Notes under the pieces: model-generated
Told to the model about the DNA's origin: nothing
Database searches by the model: none
The model's input: the letters and a program-made list of their open reading frames with translations, nothing else
Assembly (NCBI RefSeq): GCF_004359215.1
Contig: NC_090621.1
Coordinates: 738,550-802,549, forward strand
DNA length: 64,000 nucleotides
Origin: Bremia lactucae
Taxonomy: Eukaryota > Oomycota > Peronosporomycetes > Peronosporales > Peronosporaceae
Reading direction: 5' to 3'
Translations under genes and position numbers: made by a program
In this document: positions 1 through 12,010 of the stretch, one piece after another
How the letters are laid out: each line of letters starts with the position of its first letter
Numbering within the stretch: position 1 is the stretch's first letter

Positions 1-247
1 AATTATTAAGTGTGATAATTCAGCGAGATCGATAGAAACGAGTTTGATTGGTTAAAATGGAAAGGGTGTCGTTTCTTAAATTATTTAATGGGCCACTTAT
101 GAGGCTATCTGGGGTCACCCACGGGCTTTCTATCATGACCATCGATTTGGCACCATGTGTCGCCAGAAGTCGCGTCGTCGATTGTTGTGAGGCTTGATAC
201 GCAGTTTTTTCAGAGCGAAAAAGAAGCGCTAGACCACAGATCTTTGT

Positions 248-775
248 ATGCACTCTCGCGCAGCACGAGCAATGACCAAGGCCGCTGTGGCTGCTGGTAC
301 TGCCGGCACGATCGCGACAGCCTATTGGCTACTAAATCGTATTTTCCACAACAACGGCTATAAGCGCATCAAAGTCGCGAATGAAATCCTCTATAGTGAC
401 GATGGAAACGACGAAATGAATTCGGACGCGAGTTTCTTAATGTTGCCCGTCGTGTCTGAATCCGACGAGTCCATAAACGACTCTATAGGCTACACAGACG
501 AGTGTTTCCCTCCTCACCATGACATTTGCATGCTGTCCGTTTGTATTGAGACCGTGGATCCCTTTTTGTCACCTATTTCTTTGAGTGACGACCGCGTTTG
601 CTTAGCTCCAAGTGAGACAGAGTCTACCACGTTTCCTAGTAAGAAACGTCGTACGCTCTCGTTTACAGAGAGGGATGGCCAATGTCGCCAGACCGTGATA
701 TTCGGTGCTGATGGCGACGTAAAGGATTGGAAAAACTCGTTGCAAAGCTCCCAACGTCTGTACGTGAGACTGTAG
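248..775 (+). CDS. Hypothetical protein, possible N-terminal membrane anchor (175 aa)
   Basis: I do not recognise the family. The 175-codon frame is uninterrupted. A second in-frame ATG at 272 gives a nearly equal protein. Residues 9-31 form a small-residue hydrophobic stretch (AAVAAGTAGTIATAYWLL) that could be a membrane anchor, followed by a basic patch (NNGYKRIK). The rest is acidic and Ser/Thr-rich, with a short basic KKRR near residue 130 that could be a nuclear or sorting signal. There are no zinc ligands or catalytic motifs. The balanced amino-acid use and lack of similarity to the surrounding retroelements suggest a real host gene, but it could be the first or last exon of a larger one. 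Function unknown. Confidence 0.45.
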   Translation: MHSRAARAMTKAAVAAGTAGTIATAYWLLNRIFHNNGYKRIKVANEILYSDDGNDEMNSDASFLMLPVVSESDESINDSIGYTDECFPPHHDICMLSVCIETVDPFLSPISLSDDRVCLAPSETESTTFPSKKRRTLSFTERDGQCRQTVIFGADGDVKDWKNSLQSSQRLYVRL

Positions 776-1491
776 CCATTTCGATGATTAATACGAAAGT
801 CGTATACGAACCTAATATTCGAGATAACCTTTGATATTTCATAATGTATGAGAGAACAATTTGCTTGGGAATAGTTGTTGCTTAGCTGAAAAATGGATAC
901 GCATATTGTATGCGACGATAGAATGAAGACGCTGCCCGAGGCACTCGGTTGCGAGAAGATGCGCAATGGACGCTACAATTTAACGTAAGCACGTCGATGC
1001 TGCACTTAGTTCAGAAGGATAGCACGATCCAATTTAATAAGTCTAGTAAGATTGTGTGGTAGTGCTGTGTCTCTTCTGTGAAAGTAAATATAGACAAAAA
1101 CGACAAGAAAAGAGTGCAAACTTAACTTGGCTCTGTCGGGGCTGCAATCATTAGAAATATATGCCGTAGTTATGGATATATGGAAACGAACACTTTCATA
1201 GTGGTTAAACTTAAGTATCCGTGCCACGAATTGGCCATTAGGAATTATATTCAAGGTGGAGTTTGAAATATCGTCGAAAGAAATCTTGGTTAAAATTGAT
1301 TTTTTTTCAAATACAAAACTGTGGCATCTGTTTTGATTATTTTTGCGGGGACACTTTTTGCTTGTACTTATAACAGTACTCGTCATCCTGCTTAAATTAC
1401 AGCGAAGATGAGTTGCCTCGAAACTCCACGTATACATAAATACAAAGGAAGATTTATATGGAGATGAGAGGACTTAGATGCACGGGTCTAA
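776..1491. other. Intergenic, with an old LTR relic near 1335-1435
   Basis: No convincing gene. At about 1335-1435 the sequence (GGGGACAC, then TTGCTTGTACT..AGTACTCGTC) resembles the start of the LTR at 14868 and the relic at 11880, so it is probably a decayed LTR end. The remainder is AT-rich with nothing recognised. Confidence 0.4.
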
Positions 1492-2073
1492 TGTAACGGG
1501 TCACTGCCGATTTGGTCTGCTTCAGTAATAGTCCACTTCGCTTTGCTTCTGTAGGCGGGGATGTCGTAATGCGGCCACGCTCTACTTAGACACACCCTAG
1601 CACAGCGTGAAAGCGGTTGAACCAGCTTCTCTTGCGGGCGGTACGGAAGTTGTGGAAGGCGCGTTAGCGACCTCCCACAACGCACTAAGTACTCTGGTTT
1701 AGTGTCGTCACAAGTGCGGTAATCCGGCTCCTCATGCGCGCTTATTAAGAGGAAGAACTTTTCAGACTGATTTATATTTAACCGTATAAAATAAAAATAC
1801 CTATTTTTACCATTTAAAATGTCATCTCTATAGATAACACTTATTTTGTATTGCGAGCATATCTTTCTAGAAATCTCGCGTAACGGATGACGCTGGGCGT
1901 CATCTCTCCTAATGTGAATGCACCCGTGTGCATCACAAACACAAGGGTTGGTCACAAATGTGAACCACACCCGAGTGCTGGGTCTAATTACTTTGATTTT
2001 GTAGTTGACCATCCTCTCAAGTACACCAAGTGTACTTAAAAAGGACTGTCTATTATTAGGACAACTTTAGCCT
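1492..2073 (-). repeat. 3' LTR of Ty3/gypsy element A
   Basis: It begins TGTAACGGG. From about 1545 to 2073 it matches 60190-60707 closely, sharing CGGCCACG.TCTACTT, AGTAATCCGGCTCCTC-like and ACACCCGAGTGCTGGGTCTA blocks. A polypyrimidine run (polypurine tract of the minus strand) follows at 2074-2088. Since pol lies on the minus strand to the right, this is the 3' LTR. Its first 50 bp resemble the B-type LTR, so it may be a recombinant. The inner boundary is approximate. Confidence 0.65.
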
Positions 2074-2088
2074 GCCCCCCCCTTAAAG
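2074..2088 (-). other. Polypurine tract of element A
   Basis: Eight C followed by TTAAAG on the plus strand, i.e. CTTTAAGGGGGGGG on the element strand, directly before the 3' LTR. The equivalent tract in A' is at 60708-60720. Such tracts prime plus-strand DNA synthesis in LTR elements. Confidence 0.6.
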
Positions 2089-2203
2089 ATCGAATTTACT
2101 TTTTATATTCGTCAAAGAGGAGCGAGGAACTGCGAGCAGCTTTACGCGCCGCTAGTTCACTCAATCATTCTAGCGGCATGTGTTTCCATACACGGCGCCA
2201 AAG

Positions 2204-3266
2204 ATGCCACCTAAAAGGGGCCACGCTGGCGGGTCGTCTGCGAAGACGCCACTCAACCTCGCACTAAGCGCACGCGCCGTGATAACACACCAGCAGCGTT
2301 CAATGCCTTAATCGAAACGCCGATAGCTACTGCGGCTATCGTGTTAACAGGGCTTAAGGATCCATCCCGCTTAAACAGTGAGGATGCTGATCCGTCGCTC
2401 ATTGTTGACAACAATAAGTCAACACCGTTGACCACACCTCAAAGTAGTGATGCAGACATCGACCTCATGACGAAGGATGAAGGGGCATTTTTGCACATCC
2501 AAACTTCTCTTATGCAGCAACATTTACGAATCCGGTCTCGTCGTCTGCACTGGATAGCGCAGCAACCGTTGATGAGCCGATGAAACAGCGATGGCAACGA
2601 ATTAATTTCGCCCGCTTGCGTGTGAAAGAAAATATGGGCGGTACTGTACCCCTTTTTCTTCTCAAAACGCTGCTTTTGCGAGCTTGCGAAGAGGCCTCAG
2701 CTGGTGCTCCCTTTCATAGGCAGCCACCAAGCCGGGCACATCAATACGTAGAGTATCGATCGGTTTTAAGAGTCAAAACTCTACGGGTGACCTTTCCACG
2801 ATGATCTGATAACTTTGCCTCACGGAGCGGTGGGCAAGCAACCGTCCAACAAGGAAGCGTTGATTACCAACCGCATCGATCAGTGCAGGCGGCGCCCGAT
2901 AGCAGTGGCAATCTCGCCCAACTATCGCGGCTGCCTTACCTTCGTCCGTTCAGTCATAGGCGTTAAGCGCTTCTGAACGACGAATTGCGAATGACGAGGG
3001 TTAAGTCTCGCGACCGACCTCGGATCTTGTTGATGACCGAACGAAGGCTCGTCAGGGTTATGAACGCCTGAAGACTCGCTTGGACCTCTCTGAAAGGATA
3101 ATGCTGAGGGTCTGCGCTACTCGCGTAATGTCCCTCGCTCTCCAAGTCCTGTACGTGGTGGGAGGCATCGGTCCGATAGCTTTTCGCCTTCACCGTCCCC
3201 CACCGAACGACGCTCGACTCATAGTCGGCGTCATCATCGGTTTCCTAGGCCAGATGAGGATATGTA
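2204..3266 (+). pseudogene. Antisense ORF (aORF) of element A, frameshifted
   Basis: It lies on the strand opposite gag-pol, between the 3' LTR and the integrase end. It starts MPPKRGHAGGSSAK and, after frame changes, reads a hydrophilic segment (LTGLKDPSRLNSEDADPS) that recurs in A' at about 60980. Near the convergent end it keeps traces of a charged helix (DDRTKARQGYERLKTRLDL). The homologous A' copy is better preserved there and adds a Ser/Arg-rich tail. Several stops and frameshifts show this copy is dead. No known domain recognised. That it was once expressed is inferred from the shared coding bias of the two copies. Confidence 0.55.
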
Positions 3267-3379
3267 ACCTCATTTGGGTCTACATACCGTTTCAGACGAA
3301 CCACGTAGAATACGGGGTGCGTCTTCATATACGAAGGAAGGGTGAGCCTATAATTTAGGTCTCAGACCTCTTCTACCAC

Positions 3380-4440
3380 CAAAAAAGCGCAATGAAACGC
3401 GGCAACAACTTCGAAGTACCTCCAGGTAGTACAGAAATTGCATTGACAGGTAGGGTAGCAGTACTTAATAGTACTTCTTCACCCACTCTAAAGCGTTCAT
3501 TATTTTTGCGACCATTTCTGTCCGCATATTCTTTTTGCTTGTCCGTGCGCTTGCCATTGCGTCACGGACTTTACGTAAGATGGCTAATCGCTCACCCACA
3601 AAGCGTTGAGCCTCGCTCACGCTTTAAGCATCAAACTCGCCTATGGAACCGCCAAGAGGTTGGTCATATGGCGTATTATATTGACCTCTGCAAAACTGAC
3701 AGGGTCATTAGGAAAGTTTCAGTCTTTGAGATGATACCCTCGCGGGTCATCGTCATATTGACGAAACTATGTCCCTCCTTTGCACCATGCTTAGTTAGGG
3801 GCCGTCCCCCACTAAGACTCGAGCTGCGCACAAACGAGACTGTCGTCCGAAGATGGCGCAGTCTATAATAACACGGTGTCTCACCCGTACTGGCGTGGGC
3901 GCTGTTATTTATAGTGAACTCCACAAAGGGCAATTGCTTGCTCCACTCTTCGAGGGTCGCTATAGTGCGTAAGACATCCGCCACGACCGGATTGACACGT
4001 TCTGTTTGGCCATCGGTCTGGGCATGATCTGCGGTCGACATGTGAAGCTGGCTACCTAGAAGCCCGAACACATGTCCTTCAAAACTAGATGTAAAACGCG
4101 GATTTCGGTCCGATACTATGGACTCGGGCATCCCGTGAAGTCGGTAAACATGATCCAGGAACAAGAGAACTGCCTCCTTGCCTGTGATCGATGTATTACA
4201 TGGTGCTGAAAAATACACTATTTTGCTCAGTCTGTCTACAAAGACGACTAGCACTGCCCGACCCTTATGATCGGGCGGCATGCCAAACATAAAGTCCAGA
4301 CTTACCAACTTCCAACAGTTAGTTGGAATCGGTAGCGGCTTCAGTGGTGCACTACTGGACGACCATGCACTCTGCGTCATCTGTGTCATATTCTTTTTAA
4401 GCACAGCCGACAGCAAAATTGCTGGCGTAACAGACCACAT
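3380..4440 (-). pseudogene. Integrase and C-terminal pol region of element A
   Basis: Ty3/gypsy integrase catalytic core on the minus strand. The first catalytic Asp is in SLDFMFGMP, the second in VSDRNPRFTS, and the Glu in TDGQTERVN. A frameshift follows near 3700, after which another frame reads the beta-barrel-like end (FRVGEEVLLST, LLPRFIGPF-like, THPVFYV). No chromodomain is visible after it, unlike elements B and E. The core is cut at its N-terminal side near 4440, where another element's reverse transcriptase begins, so the H2C2 zinc domain and RNase H are missing. Confidence 0.8.
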
Positions 4441-4451
4441 GCTGTCGCAAT

Positions 4452-5345
4452 GAGATTGATCGCATTAACCTTTGCTTGGTACCCTCAGAGGAAAGCTGGC
4501 AGTCAGCCTTCCATGACCACTTTACACTTTCTTCGAAACAGAAAGATTATGCACTGTCATTTTGGCATTATTGTAGGAATAATTATGCAAGTACGCCGCT
4601 TAGCCGATGAACTTTCAAAGTCTTAAACATCGCTTCGAAAAGGCCAGTCGGTGATCGCCTTGCTCCGATCCGTATCAGGACGTACACGTCTTTGCCCACG
4701 ACGTACTCAAGAAATAGTATTTCTCATGCAGCGTATGTACCCTTCATAAGAATTTTATGCAACCTATGCTATAACGACCATTCAGACGTGGGTACAATAT
4801 ATTTTAGTGCCCGAATTTCCATTCATGGCTCTGCTATGAATGAAGTCGTCATCGAACAAATTCGGTGCAAAATCCCCACCGATCTCAACGTTTAGGTCAC
4901 GCCAGTCAAATGTCGCTAGGGTATTACTAAGCCCCTCTGACATATTTAGTTGCATTGCAATCCGCTAAGGTTGCTGCTGCTGTGAACGGGATATCCTGTC
5001 CACGCAAAGGAATCTGATAGAATCCATTCATAAGGTCTATACAAGAAAATATAATAATTTTTGGCATACTTACGTATTTTCGTGGTATCGGCGTTTGAGC
5101 TGGTATCGTTGCGGCGCTCAATCTATTGAACACATGCACAATCCGCTAATCTCCCAATGCTTTACGGACATAGAAGGTCGGAGAGCAATGTATGAAGGTT
5201 GACTCCCTTATATAGCCCGCAGCTATGCAATCGGCAAAGAATCTGATATTCGCTGATACTTGTTCACGAGGCAATGGCCACTGCTTTCTCATGACAAAGT
5301 ATTTCGAAAATGGTATCTGGTCAATTTCATGTCGAGTGCCTTATA
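4452..5345 (-). pseudogene. Reverse transcriptase relic of an inserted gypsy element
   Basis: Minus-strand remnant aligning piecewise with the B and E reverse transcriptases (18540-19400 and 48500-49390). Recognisable parts include MDLMNGFYQIPLRGQDIPFTA (cited in part) near 4960-5050, the QTPIPRKYV block near 5090 and the VFNRLSAATIPAQ block. Many stops and frameshifts. It interrupts element A between integrase (ends 4440) and reverse transcriptase (starts 7666), so it is probably part of a separate inserted copy related to B. Confidence 0.65.
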
Positions 5346-5521
5346 CTTAGGCAGCTCGCGTAATACCAAATCTGGGATCACATTCTTAATTCGATCAACC
5401 GTATTTTTTTCAGCGACTCCCTAGCTTGAGACGTAAAACGTTTAATCCGAGCCTTCTCGTTGAGTACACTTTCGATGAGCACGTTTGTTCCTAAGAAAAA
5501 CTATTGTCAATCGTATATAAG

Positions 5522-6440
5522 CTACGTATTTGTTATGTGTGCATGTGTTGTTATGCATAAGACATCACGTTGCAGTCGTGCAAACGAACAAATCACAAGT
5601 TTGGCCAGCGCACTCACTCTATAAAATCCACATGCTTGTGGACGCGATTGTGATTCGTCGAACAATTCTATCGACGCTAATCTTAGAAAAAAATAGGCTC
5701 TAGTTGGCGAAGCGCAATATACCTTTAAGAGAATGACATTGCGCCTTGCAACAGGCGCATCTGTAACAATTAGTAATCGAGAAGTTGGAACCACTTAACT
5801 CTTGAAGGTAAGCAATACGACAGTATGCATATTGTACTGGATTTAAATGTCACGCTTGATTTCATCCTCGAAAAATGTTGCTTAAAAATACGAGATATCG
5901 GACGGGCATCTGTTGAACGAGAGAAAGACATCGATACAAAATGATGCTACAAAATTATCTTGGCTCGTACTTTTGAGCCATGGCAATTCTAAGGATAACT
6001 TCAACTTTGTCATTTAAGCTTGATTTAATGAAGCTATCATCATACTGACCCCTCCATAAGTATTGAATTTCAACTGCACCTTCTTAAGTGATATACTGAT
6101 GCGCGCGCACTGCCAATTTCCTTAAGATAGATTACACTCAACAAACTTAACTCTACGATCTTCTAGCGATTGGCTTCGACTAAATTGCCAGACGCCTAGC
6201 AATCAACTAGGGACATCAGTAGCAACTTATAAGCTGCTTTGATTTGCAAGGCGATAAGGGTAACCTTATCACCAGAGTAGTAGCAGACAACGTTTGTGTG
6301 TTAGGAACAACCTTCATCAAGAGGCCTAAAAAAATTTCTAACGCTGCTAGAGCAGTAGGGCGCTTCAAACCTATTGAACGATTTGCCTCACCGTTGTGAT
6401 TTTGCAACAGCGTTAAATTCACGCCCTCCAGTATTCTTAG
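5522..6440 (-). pseudogene. Protease and gag-end relic of the inserted gypsy element
   Basis: Decayed minus-strand protein. Near 5600-5790 it retains pieces like the B/E protease region (RPQACG, and an ATGASIT-like stretch read as VTDAPVARR). At 6150-6430 it retains the gag-to-protease linker (LLQNHNGEANRSIG, corresponding to LLRNRNSEAD in E). The order on the minus strand, gag end then protease then reverse transcriptase, fits one decayed element covering about 4450-6450. Confidence 0.5.
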
Positions 6441-7646
6441 CGGAAGGTCAATGATTATTCCATATAAGCCCGCGAAAGATTGAGATGTATAGAAAATTTA
6501 AAGGTTTCAAAGAGATGTTTATTATTTATAGGCGCTGGGTGTGAGACACTACCTTAATAGGCGTAGTGCTCTGTATTTTGGTAGCGTTCGCATTTTTGCA
6601 ATCGCTTATAACAAGTAGAGCGAGGTTTCGTGCTCTCTTTATATGTCTCATTTTACGAGGGAAATTCATTCGTGTATCAAAGTAACAAACGTGTCGACAT
6701 CAAAAAATGAGTTCATAATCTGTCAAAATAAGCGAGGCGAATGGAAGATGGATTTAAGTAAGCACAGGTTATTTCAAGGCAGCTTATTAAAAACATAAAG
6801 TCGATAGAGGCTCCACAAATTTTAAGATACCTAATACTTTAAATGGCGCCGATTTTTGGTGCTACATAATATTAAAGGTATCGAAGATTTTCGACAAAGT
6901 TCTGTAAGTCGTCAACTAACAGCAGTTATTGGCATACATACACAAGCTAAATCTTTAAACGTTTTACAAGAAACTGCTAACCGATAAAATGGTAACAATG
7001 CCATACGCAGCTGTTAAATCGTTTACGACAATTAGCGCTTCCATACTACTCAGATGACTGAGTAATGGTATTCGTGTGCACCACAATGTTCTTCAATTCG
7101 ACCTGAAATCAGTTATAGAAAAATACCGCTGTATCATCATGGCCTATGACAAACCATAAAACCTCGTCTGCTACGAATGGTGCTCGACATGTTTCGCCGA
7201 AAACACATGTCGCAGCGGACATCCTATAATTTAATCTGTCTATGGTTGCGTGACCTGAATGCTCATGCAGTTGCAACATCATTACAAACGTCTTTGAGCA
7301 TTACTAATTTTGTTGAGTAGATAATAGCTAAAACTGAACTCACCATAAAACGAGCTTTTTATATTAAATATACATGAAACTAAAGTCTAGTGAAGATATA
7401 TACTCCACGTATTTCCCCCCTGTTTGACCGGAATTGAGATCGACAATGCAGACATTGCATTAAGTGTTATTAATGTTTGAGAAGCGTATTTATAAAAGGC
7501 AGTTTAAGCAGCTTGTATGGTCTGATTCATTTCAGACCACAGCAAGACAGCAGTCAATTTTGGCATGCTTACGCTTAAACTTTCCAAATAGGGATGACAA
7601 GCATTTATCCTGGTTAGTCCTAGCACTACGAAGAATAATTGCGAAA
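6441..7646. other. AT-rich spacer, no gene seen
   Basis: Probably the remaining gag and LTR of the inserted relic, too decayed to assign. TGTAACGGGGCAC at 7647 looks like an LTR end and marks the return to element A sequence. Confidence 0.4.
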
Positions 7647-7665
7647 TGTAACGGGGCACCATACG

Positions 7666-8460
7666 CTAGAGCCGAATACAGTCTAGCCGATCTACACTGA
7701 TAGCTTTTACCTTAGCGGGATCCGCTTTAATGCCTCGCTTACCAATGAAGCACCCTAAGAAAGAAATCTTTTGCGCCAAAAATGCATTTAAATGCATTGG
7801 CATACAATTTATCTGTGCGCATACACTCGAGCACTGCTCCCAAATGGTCGATGTGGTTTCCCACCTCCGACCGACCCTTCTTTGCACGTCTTTAGACAAG
7901 AATATCCACCGAAAATAAGTCTGTGCTTAACCTCCATGAGGGCGAAAAAGTTGTGTCACTAGACAAATAATGTAGCCGGGGCGTTGAAAAGCGCTTCTGA
8001 CATACCAGCCACTCCCATAGCATACCACTTGGGGTGCTAGCCGCTGTAAGCAGTAAATCGCTGGCTCGCATGAGCAATTGGTAATAACCATGAACTAAGT
8101 CAAGTGCACTGTAACATTCTCCATCCCATCTGTATAGTTCTAAAGAACATTCTTTCTAGAATTGGGGGTTTGTGCTGGTATAGTGGCAGCATTAAGCTTA
8201 TTATAAGCATGTACAATGCGCCATTTACCATTTGGCTTTTTGACACAAATGTCGGTGTGAAATGTGAAGCCTTGCTTTCTCGACCATTCTAGTCTCGTGC
8301 TTTGCACGAAAGAAATCGTCAATGACGTCACACTAATCCCTTGGTGAAGGCTACAGTCGTGTGACACATTATTTAGTTCCCGATACCAAGTCAATTTCAT
8401 GACGTCTATCCGGAGGTAAAACAGATAGTGGATTGGTACATACCACATCTTGTAATTCCT
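7666..8460 (-). pseudogene. Reverse transcriptase relic of element A
   Basis: Minus-strand pieces in order: KWRIVHAYNKLNAATIPAQ (N-terminal fingers, near 8200), TPSGMLWEWLV (near 8020) and FLGCFIGKRGIKADPAKVKAI (thumb or connection, near 7720). The catalytic FDD segment is not intact and several stops interrupt it. The 3' side stops where the inserted relic begins. Confidence 0.7.
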
Positions 8461-8828
8461 TAATCAAGTAATAAAATGAATCCGTAGGATCTTCAAGGAT
8501 CGATGACCCACTTCGCGCTTTAAGAACAGCTTTTGTGTCATCCAGGATAGCTTCGTCCAGAAGTGACGATGAGTTTCACTCAATCGATGGTCGAATGACC
8601 ACCATTTCAGATACTTCACCAGCCTTTAAGGCTCGTCTGAGCTCATCAATGGACATTTTGTTTGGCTCAAAAAGAGCGTGAAGGGAAGGGATTAGCGCAA
8701 GGCTATCTTCTCTCTCAATATTACAGTTTATATTATCTACAAGCGTGTGTAGTTGCTCACTCGTATCACTTTATGAGGATATAAATGCTTTGCGTCTTCC
8801 CTGTCTTGCAGTACAGACAATACGCCTC

Positions 8829-9850
8829 TTACAGGCCGGCACATTCACGTCCCCGACTTTTCCAGCCTATATTGGTTCTTTGCCAGACATGGTGTCTATT
8901 CGACATCCGACAAGGAGTAAGGTAACTCAACTTCATTATCCAGCAAAAGTTTACGTCTTGCTTCACGTGCATTAGGAGGGTTGACACAAAATGCCCTGGC
9001 GAACCGCCAAGAGTGTCACTATTGACACTCAGTATGGTGCCACCTCGGCCGACCACACTCGGTGGACTTAGACGTGCCATTCCTCGTATCTCAGGAATTT
9101 CCCCCCCTGATAGATTCAGCCCTAAGCCTACAATGCATTCAGTGAGTCGTTATCACAATAAGTGTCACTCGACGGAGTACGTGCGGGTCCACCCAGTTTT
9201 TCTAGGTCGGGCTCATATTTAATGATTTTAACATTGAAGTTTTTTTAACACAGAAATTCCAATGTCTAAAGACTGACAGATTCAGTCAGTGATTTACGCC
9301 AATAGCGCTTATGTTGCCTAGCAAAGTTGGGCTTATGACTCTCGAAAACTTTGCTAGGAACATTGCGCGATGCGCCTAAGGTCTTAGACTTTTAATCGAT
9401 CCATGGCTCATGGCGTCCAAGCCAGGCCATACCAAGGATGAGATCAAATCTCAAATCTGAATTAATGACGAGACAGCGTTCCCACGTTCCACTGTTCCCA
9501 CGTTCCACTGGCAAAGTCTTGAGACTTCATTTCTAAATTCAACGGAATTTTCAAGAAGGTGACACGAACTACAGTGGCTAAGCGAGCCGTGATTGTATCT
9601 GTTTTATGCGCTTTAAGCGCCTCAACGTATTGTTGGTTTAAGGGAATGACGTCAAGCATAACTGCAAGACGCTGCTGAATCACTTAAGATTGACGATGGC
9701 TTATCAAAACCCTTCCCAGTCGCTTTGGCGACTAACAAGCCAGGCTTGAGCTGACGCCCCGTGCTATAACGCACAGAGCCAATTGGTGCTAGGTCATGTT
9801 TCTCTCGCCTTCTAGAGGTTCAACAGAGCCTTGGTTTTCCCGAGCAGGAT
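8829..9850 (-). pseudogene. Protease and linker relic of element A
   Basis: Minus-strand aspartic-protease region. FDLILGMAWLGRHEPWID is read near 9390-9450, the usual C-terminal hallmark of gypsy proteases, preceded by a strand-rich segment (TARLATVVRVTF). A 12-13 bp direct duplication (CCACTGTTCCCACGTTCCAC) near 9483-9510 disrupts the frame. The first Asp motif is not identifiable. The linker to reverse transcriptase (8829-9380) is broken. Confidence 0.6.
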
Positions 9851-9921
9851 GCCCCGCACCTGCTGAGTATCGACGTTTGCCAGCACCGTATTATATTCTG
9901 GTATAGGCCGAAATTGATGCT

Positions 9922-10850
9922 TTATCGAACTATGCGCGTATTGGGTAGGGAATAAACCGGACGTAAATATTTCGTGCTTCGACACATATAAAATCCACGG
10001 ATGTTATAATGGTGTTTTACAGCTCGAAGTGCCTCTTCTCCTTCTCCAACGAGGCTTAGATCCATAGGTTCCGGTCTATTAGAAGGTACCCATGTGCTCG
10101 TAGAGCTTGTACGGTAAAAAGACGTCCCAACACGAGCAGACGTAAAGTCGAATCCAGCGCGCAGCGCTATGGCAACTGCCTCCTCGAAAGTAGCAGGATG
10201 GGATCGGAATGATTCGGTCCGGGCAACGCTTTCATTGAGACCCCCCGTAAAGATTGTAACGACAATTGCTTCTTGCATCGGGCCTTGATGATGAGCGGCA
10301 ATAATGATTTTCAACTCCTGGACATAGTCAACAAGGGTTCCCTTACCCTGACGAGTCGCCATGAGTCATAATCGCATGCGAAAAGCCGAGTCAGGCGGTG
10401 CAAACATGCTAGTCATTTGCAATTTCAGCAAAATTTGTGATGTAAAGGCGTCATTTATAGACGTGCTGCACGTGACTGCCCATACCGTGGCTCTACCACC
10501 GAGCTTAGAGATGGACACGACCATATTTTGCCGGTCTGTAAAGAACATGGCAGTGTCCATGCACATCTCTGTTTACTTGATCCAGAAAAGGAGGGTCTCT
10601 CTCTCTTAACCTTCAATTGTCTAATAATTGACAACATGAAGGCGAGCCGTAGGCTCTGGATCAGGTACAGAAATGTACCGAGTCGGCATAGATATCGCTT
10701 TGTGGTCCTGGACCTGTCCGATAAGCGAGAATTCGTAGTTGATAAAGGATGCCTAAGTCTTTGTAAGACTGAGCCTCTGCTGAAATTGGTAGTTTCCCGA
10801 ACTTTCATGGCAAAACGCGCAGCGCTTAAAAAGCTCATGAAGATTTTTAG
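9922..10850 (-). pseudogene. Gag relic of element A
   Basis: Minus-strand retrotransposon gag core. The segment before 10366 reads LGGRATVWAVTC and FAPPDSAFRMR, and the 146-codon frame continues with QGKGTLVDYVQELK, the typical capsid motif. Near its end PEPMDLS precedes a degenerate CCHC-like knuckle. A frame change at about 10365 and stops upstream show it is inactive. It lies just inside the 5' LTR (10937-11324), as expected. Confidence 0.75.
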
Positions 10851-10923
10851 CTAGAACTCATTCAGTTCATCATATTTCAGGAACCAAAAGGTTTTGAATG
10901 CAAGGCCTGAAGAATTTGATTAT

Positions 10924-10936
10924 AAGTGCTACCCGG
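10924..10936 (-). other. Primer-binding site of element A, degraded
   Basis: AGTGCTACC next to the LTR. On the element strand this is GGTAGCACT, matching the TGGTAGCACTTTG site of elements B, D and E. Confidence 0.5.
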
Positions 10937-11324
10937 TGTAGAGGAGCTACCTTGCCCCTTAAGTCAGATGAAGATTTATAGTTTCATAGAGTCACTTAGT
11001 TCTATAGAACTAAAAGGTTTAACGACTCAGTAAGTTGTACAAGCTTGTAGAAAAACGCGACCTTCGCTAAATCTAAAGACATTGTGGCTGCCAGATTTAT
11101 ATATGGCGGCTTATACATATGTTACCCATAATAGATGAGATTTTAGTGATTAACTATTTTTAATTGAACATAAGGGTATTTTACTTATAAAATAAGTCTA
11201 CCACAACAATGATTTATGCGTCTTATCAGATTTGAATCAAATTTAATAACTTATTAATATTTCTATTTCGTTTATTTATTCCTCTTATAGAAATAATATT
11301 TATGAAACGACACACCCCGTTACA
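10937..11324 (-). repeat. 5' LTR of element A
   Basis: Starts TGTAGAGGAGCTAC (altered TGTAACGGGG) and ends CCCCGTTACA at 11324. Flanked inside by the degraded primer site and gag. It differs strongly from the 1492-2073 LTR, so the two ends of A are either old and diverged or a recombinant pair. Confidence 0.55.
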
Positions 11325-11499
11325 ATGTTAGTCTTTTCTGTAAATTATCACCTATTGGTATCAATCTAATTTCCAGCTTTTGTTTGCGCATAGTATCAAA
11401 GTTCGCGCGCGTGGCCTGTGAGGCCACAAAGCTGACAGATGCACGATCAAGCGTAGTTGCTAGTGGTCTTGTAAATGGGTGTTTTGTAACTTACATATT

Positions 11500-11720
11500 T
11501 TTTCTCGCGAGGGGTAATTAATATTATTTCCAAGAATAGCAATCAATTGAAAAGTTTTGAATTATTATCTTTTTAATAATATGACTTAACATGCTTTTAA
11601 TATTACTATACTCGGTAATATTAGTGCAACAAGACGACAGTTTGTTTATTGGTTGATTTGTAATTAAATCAACTCCGCCAATCCCTGCTGAACGCGCAAA
11701 TAAGCTCTGCACACGATGAC
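11500..11720 (+). repeat. LTR fragment, D type
   Basis: Contains TTGGTTGATTTG..AATCAACTCCGCCAATC, matching the D-type LTRs at about 37700 and 53150. Fragment only. Confidence 0.45.
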
Positions 11721-11879
11721 GCATGCATCGACTACGCATTTTATTTCCCGTCGCGAGCTGTAACGTCAGAATGGTACAATAGCTGTTTCCTTATAATTAC
11801 TAGTAAATTAGACATGTTGATCACGGCTGCAGATAGCCTGAAGGAATAGGGTGCAGCTCAATTTTTTTAAAGTTCCCAA

Positions 11880-12010
11880 AACACGAAGACCCATGCGGTA
11901 ATGGGGAACCTTTTGCTGGCACTAACAACAGTTTTAGGCAACCTACGCTGTCAGCAGTGAAGGTGAGGTGCCTTCGGAACAACACGTACACGACGCGTTG
12001 ATGAGGGTTC
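11880..12010. repeat. LTR relic related to 14868
   Basis: GTAATGGGGAACCTTTTGCTGGCACT..CAACAG aligns with the LTR start at 14868 and with 1335-1435, including the paired arms GCTGTCAGCAGTG. No coding content. Confidence 0.4.

Noticed and set aside
248..775. Secreted RXLR-type effector
   Set aside because: No cleavable signal peptide followed by RXLR; the hydrophobic stretch looks like an anchor. No other ORF in the window fit either.
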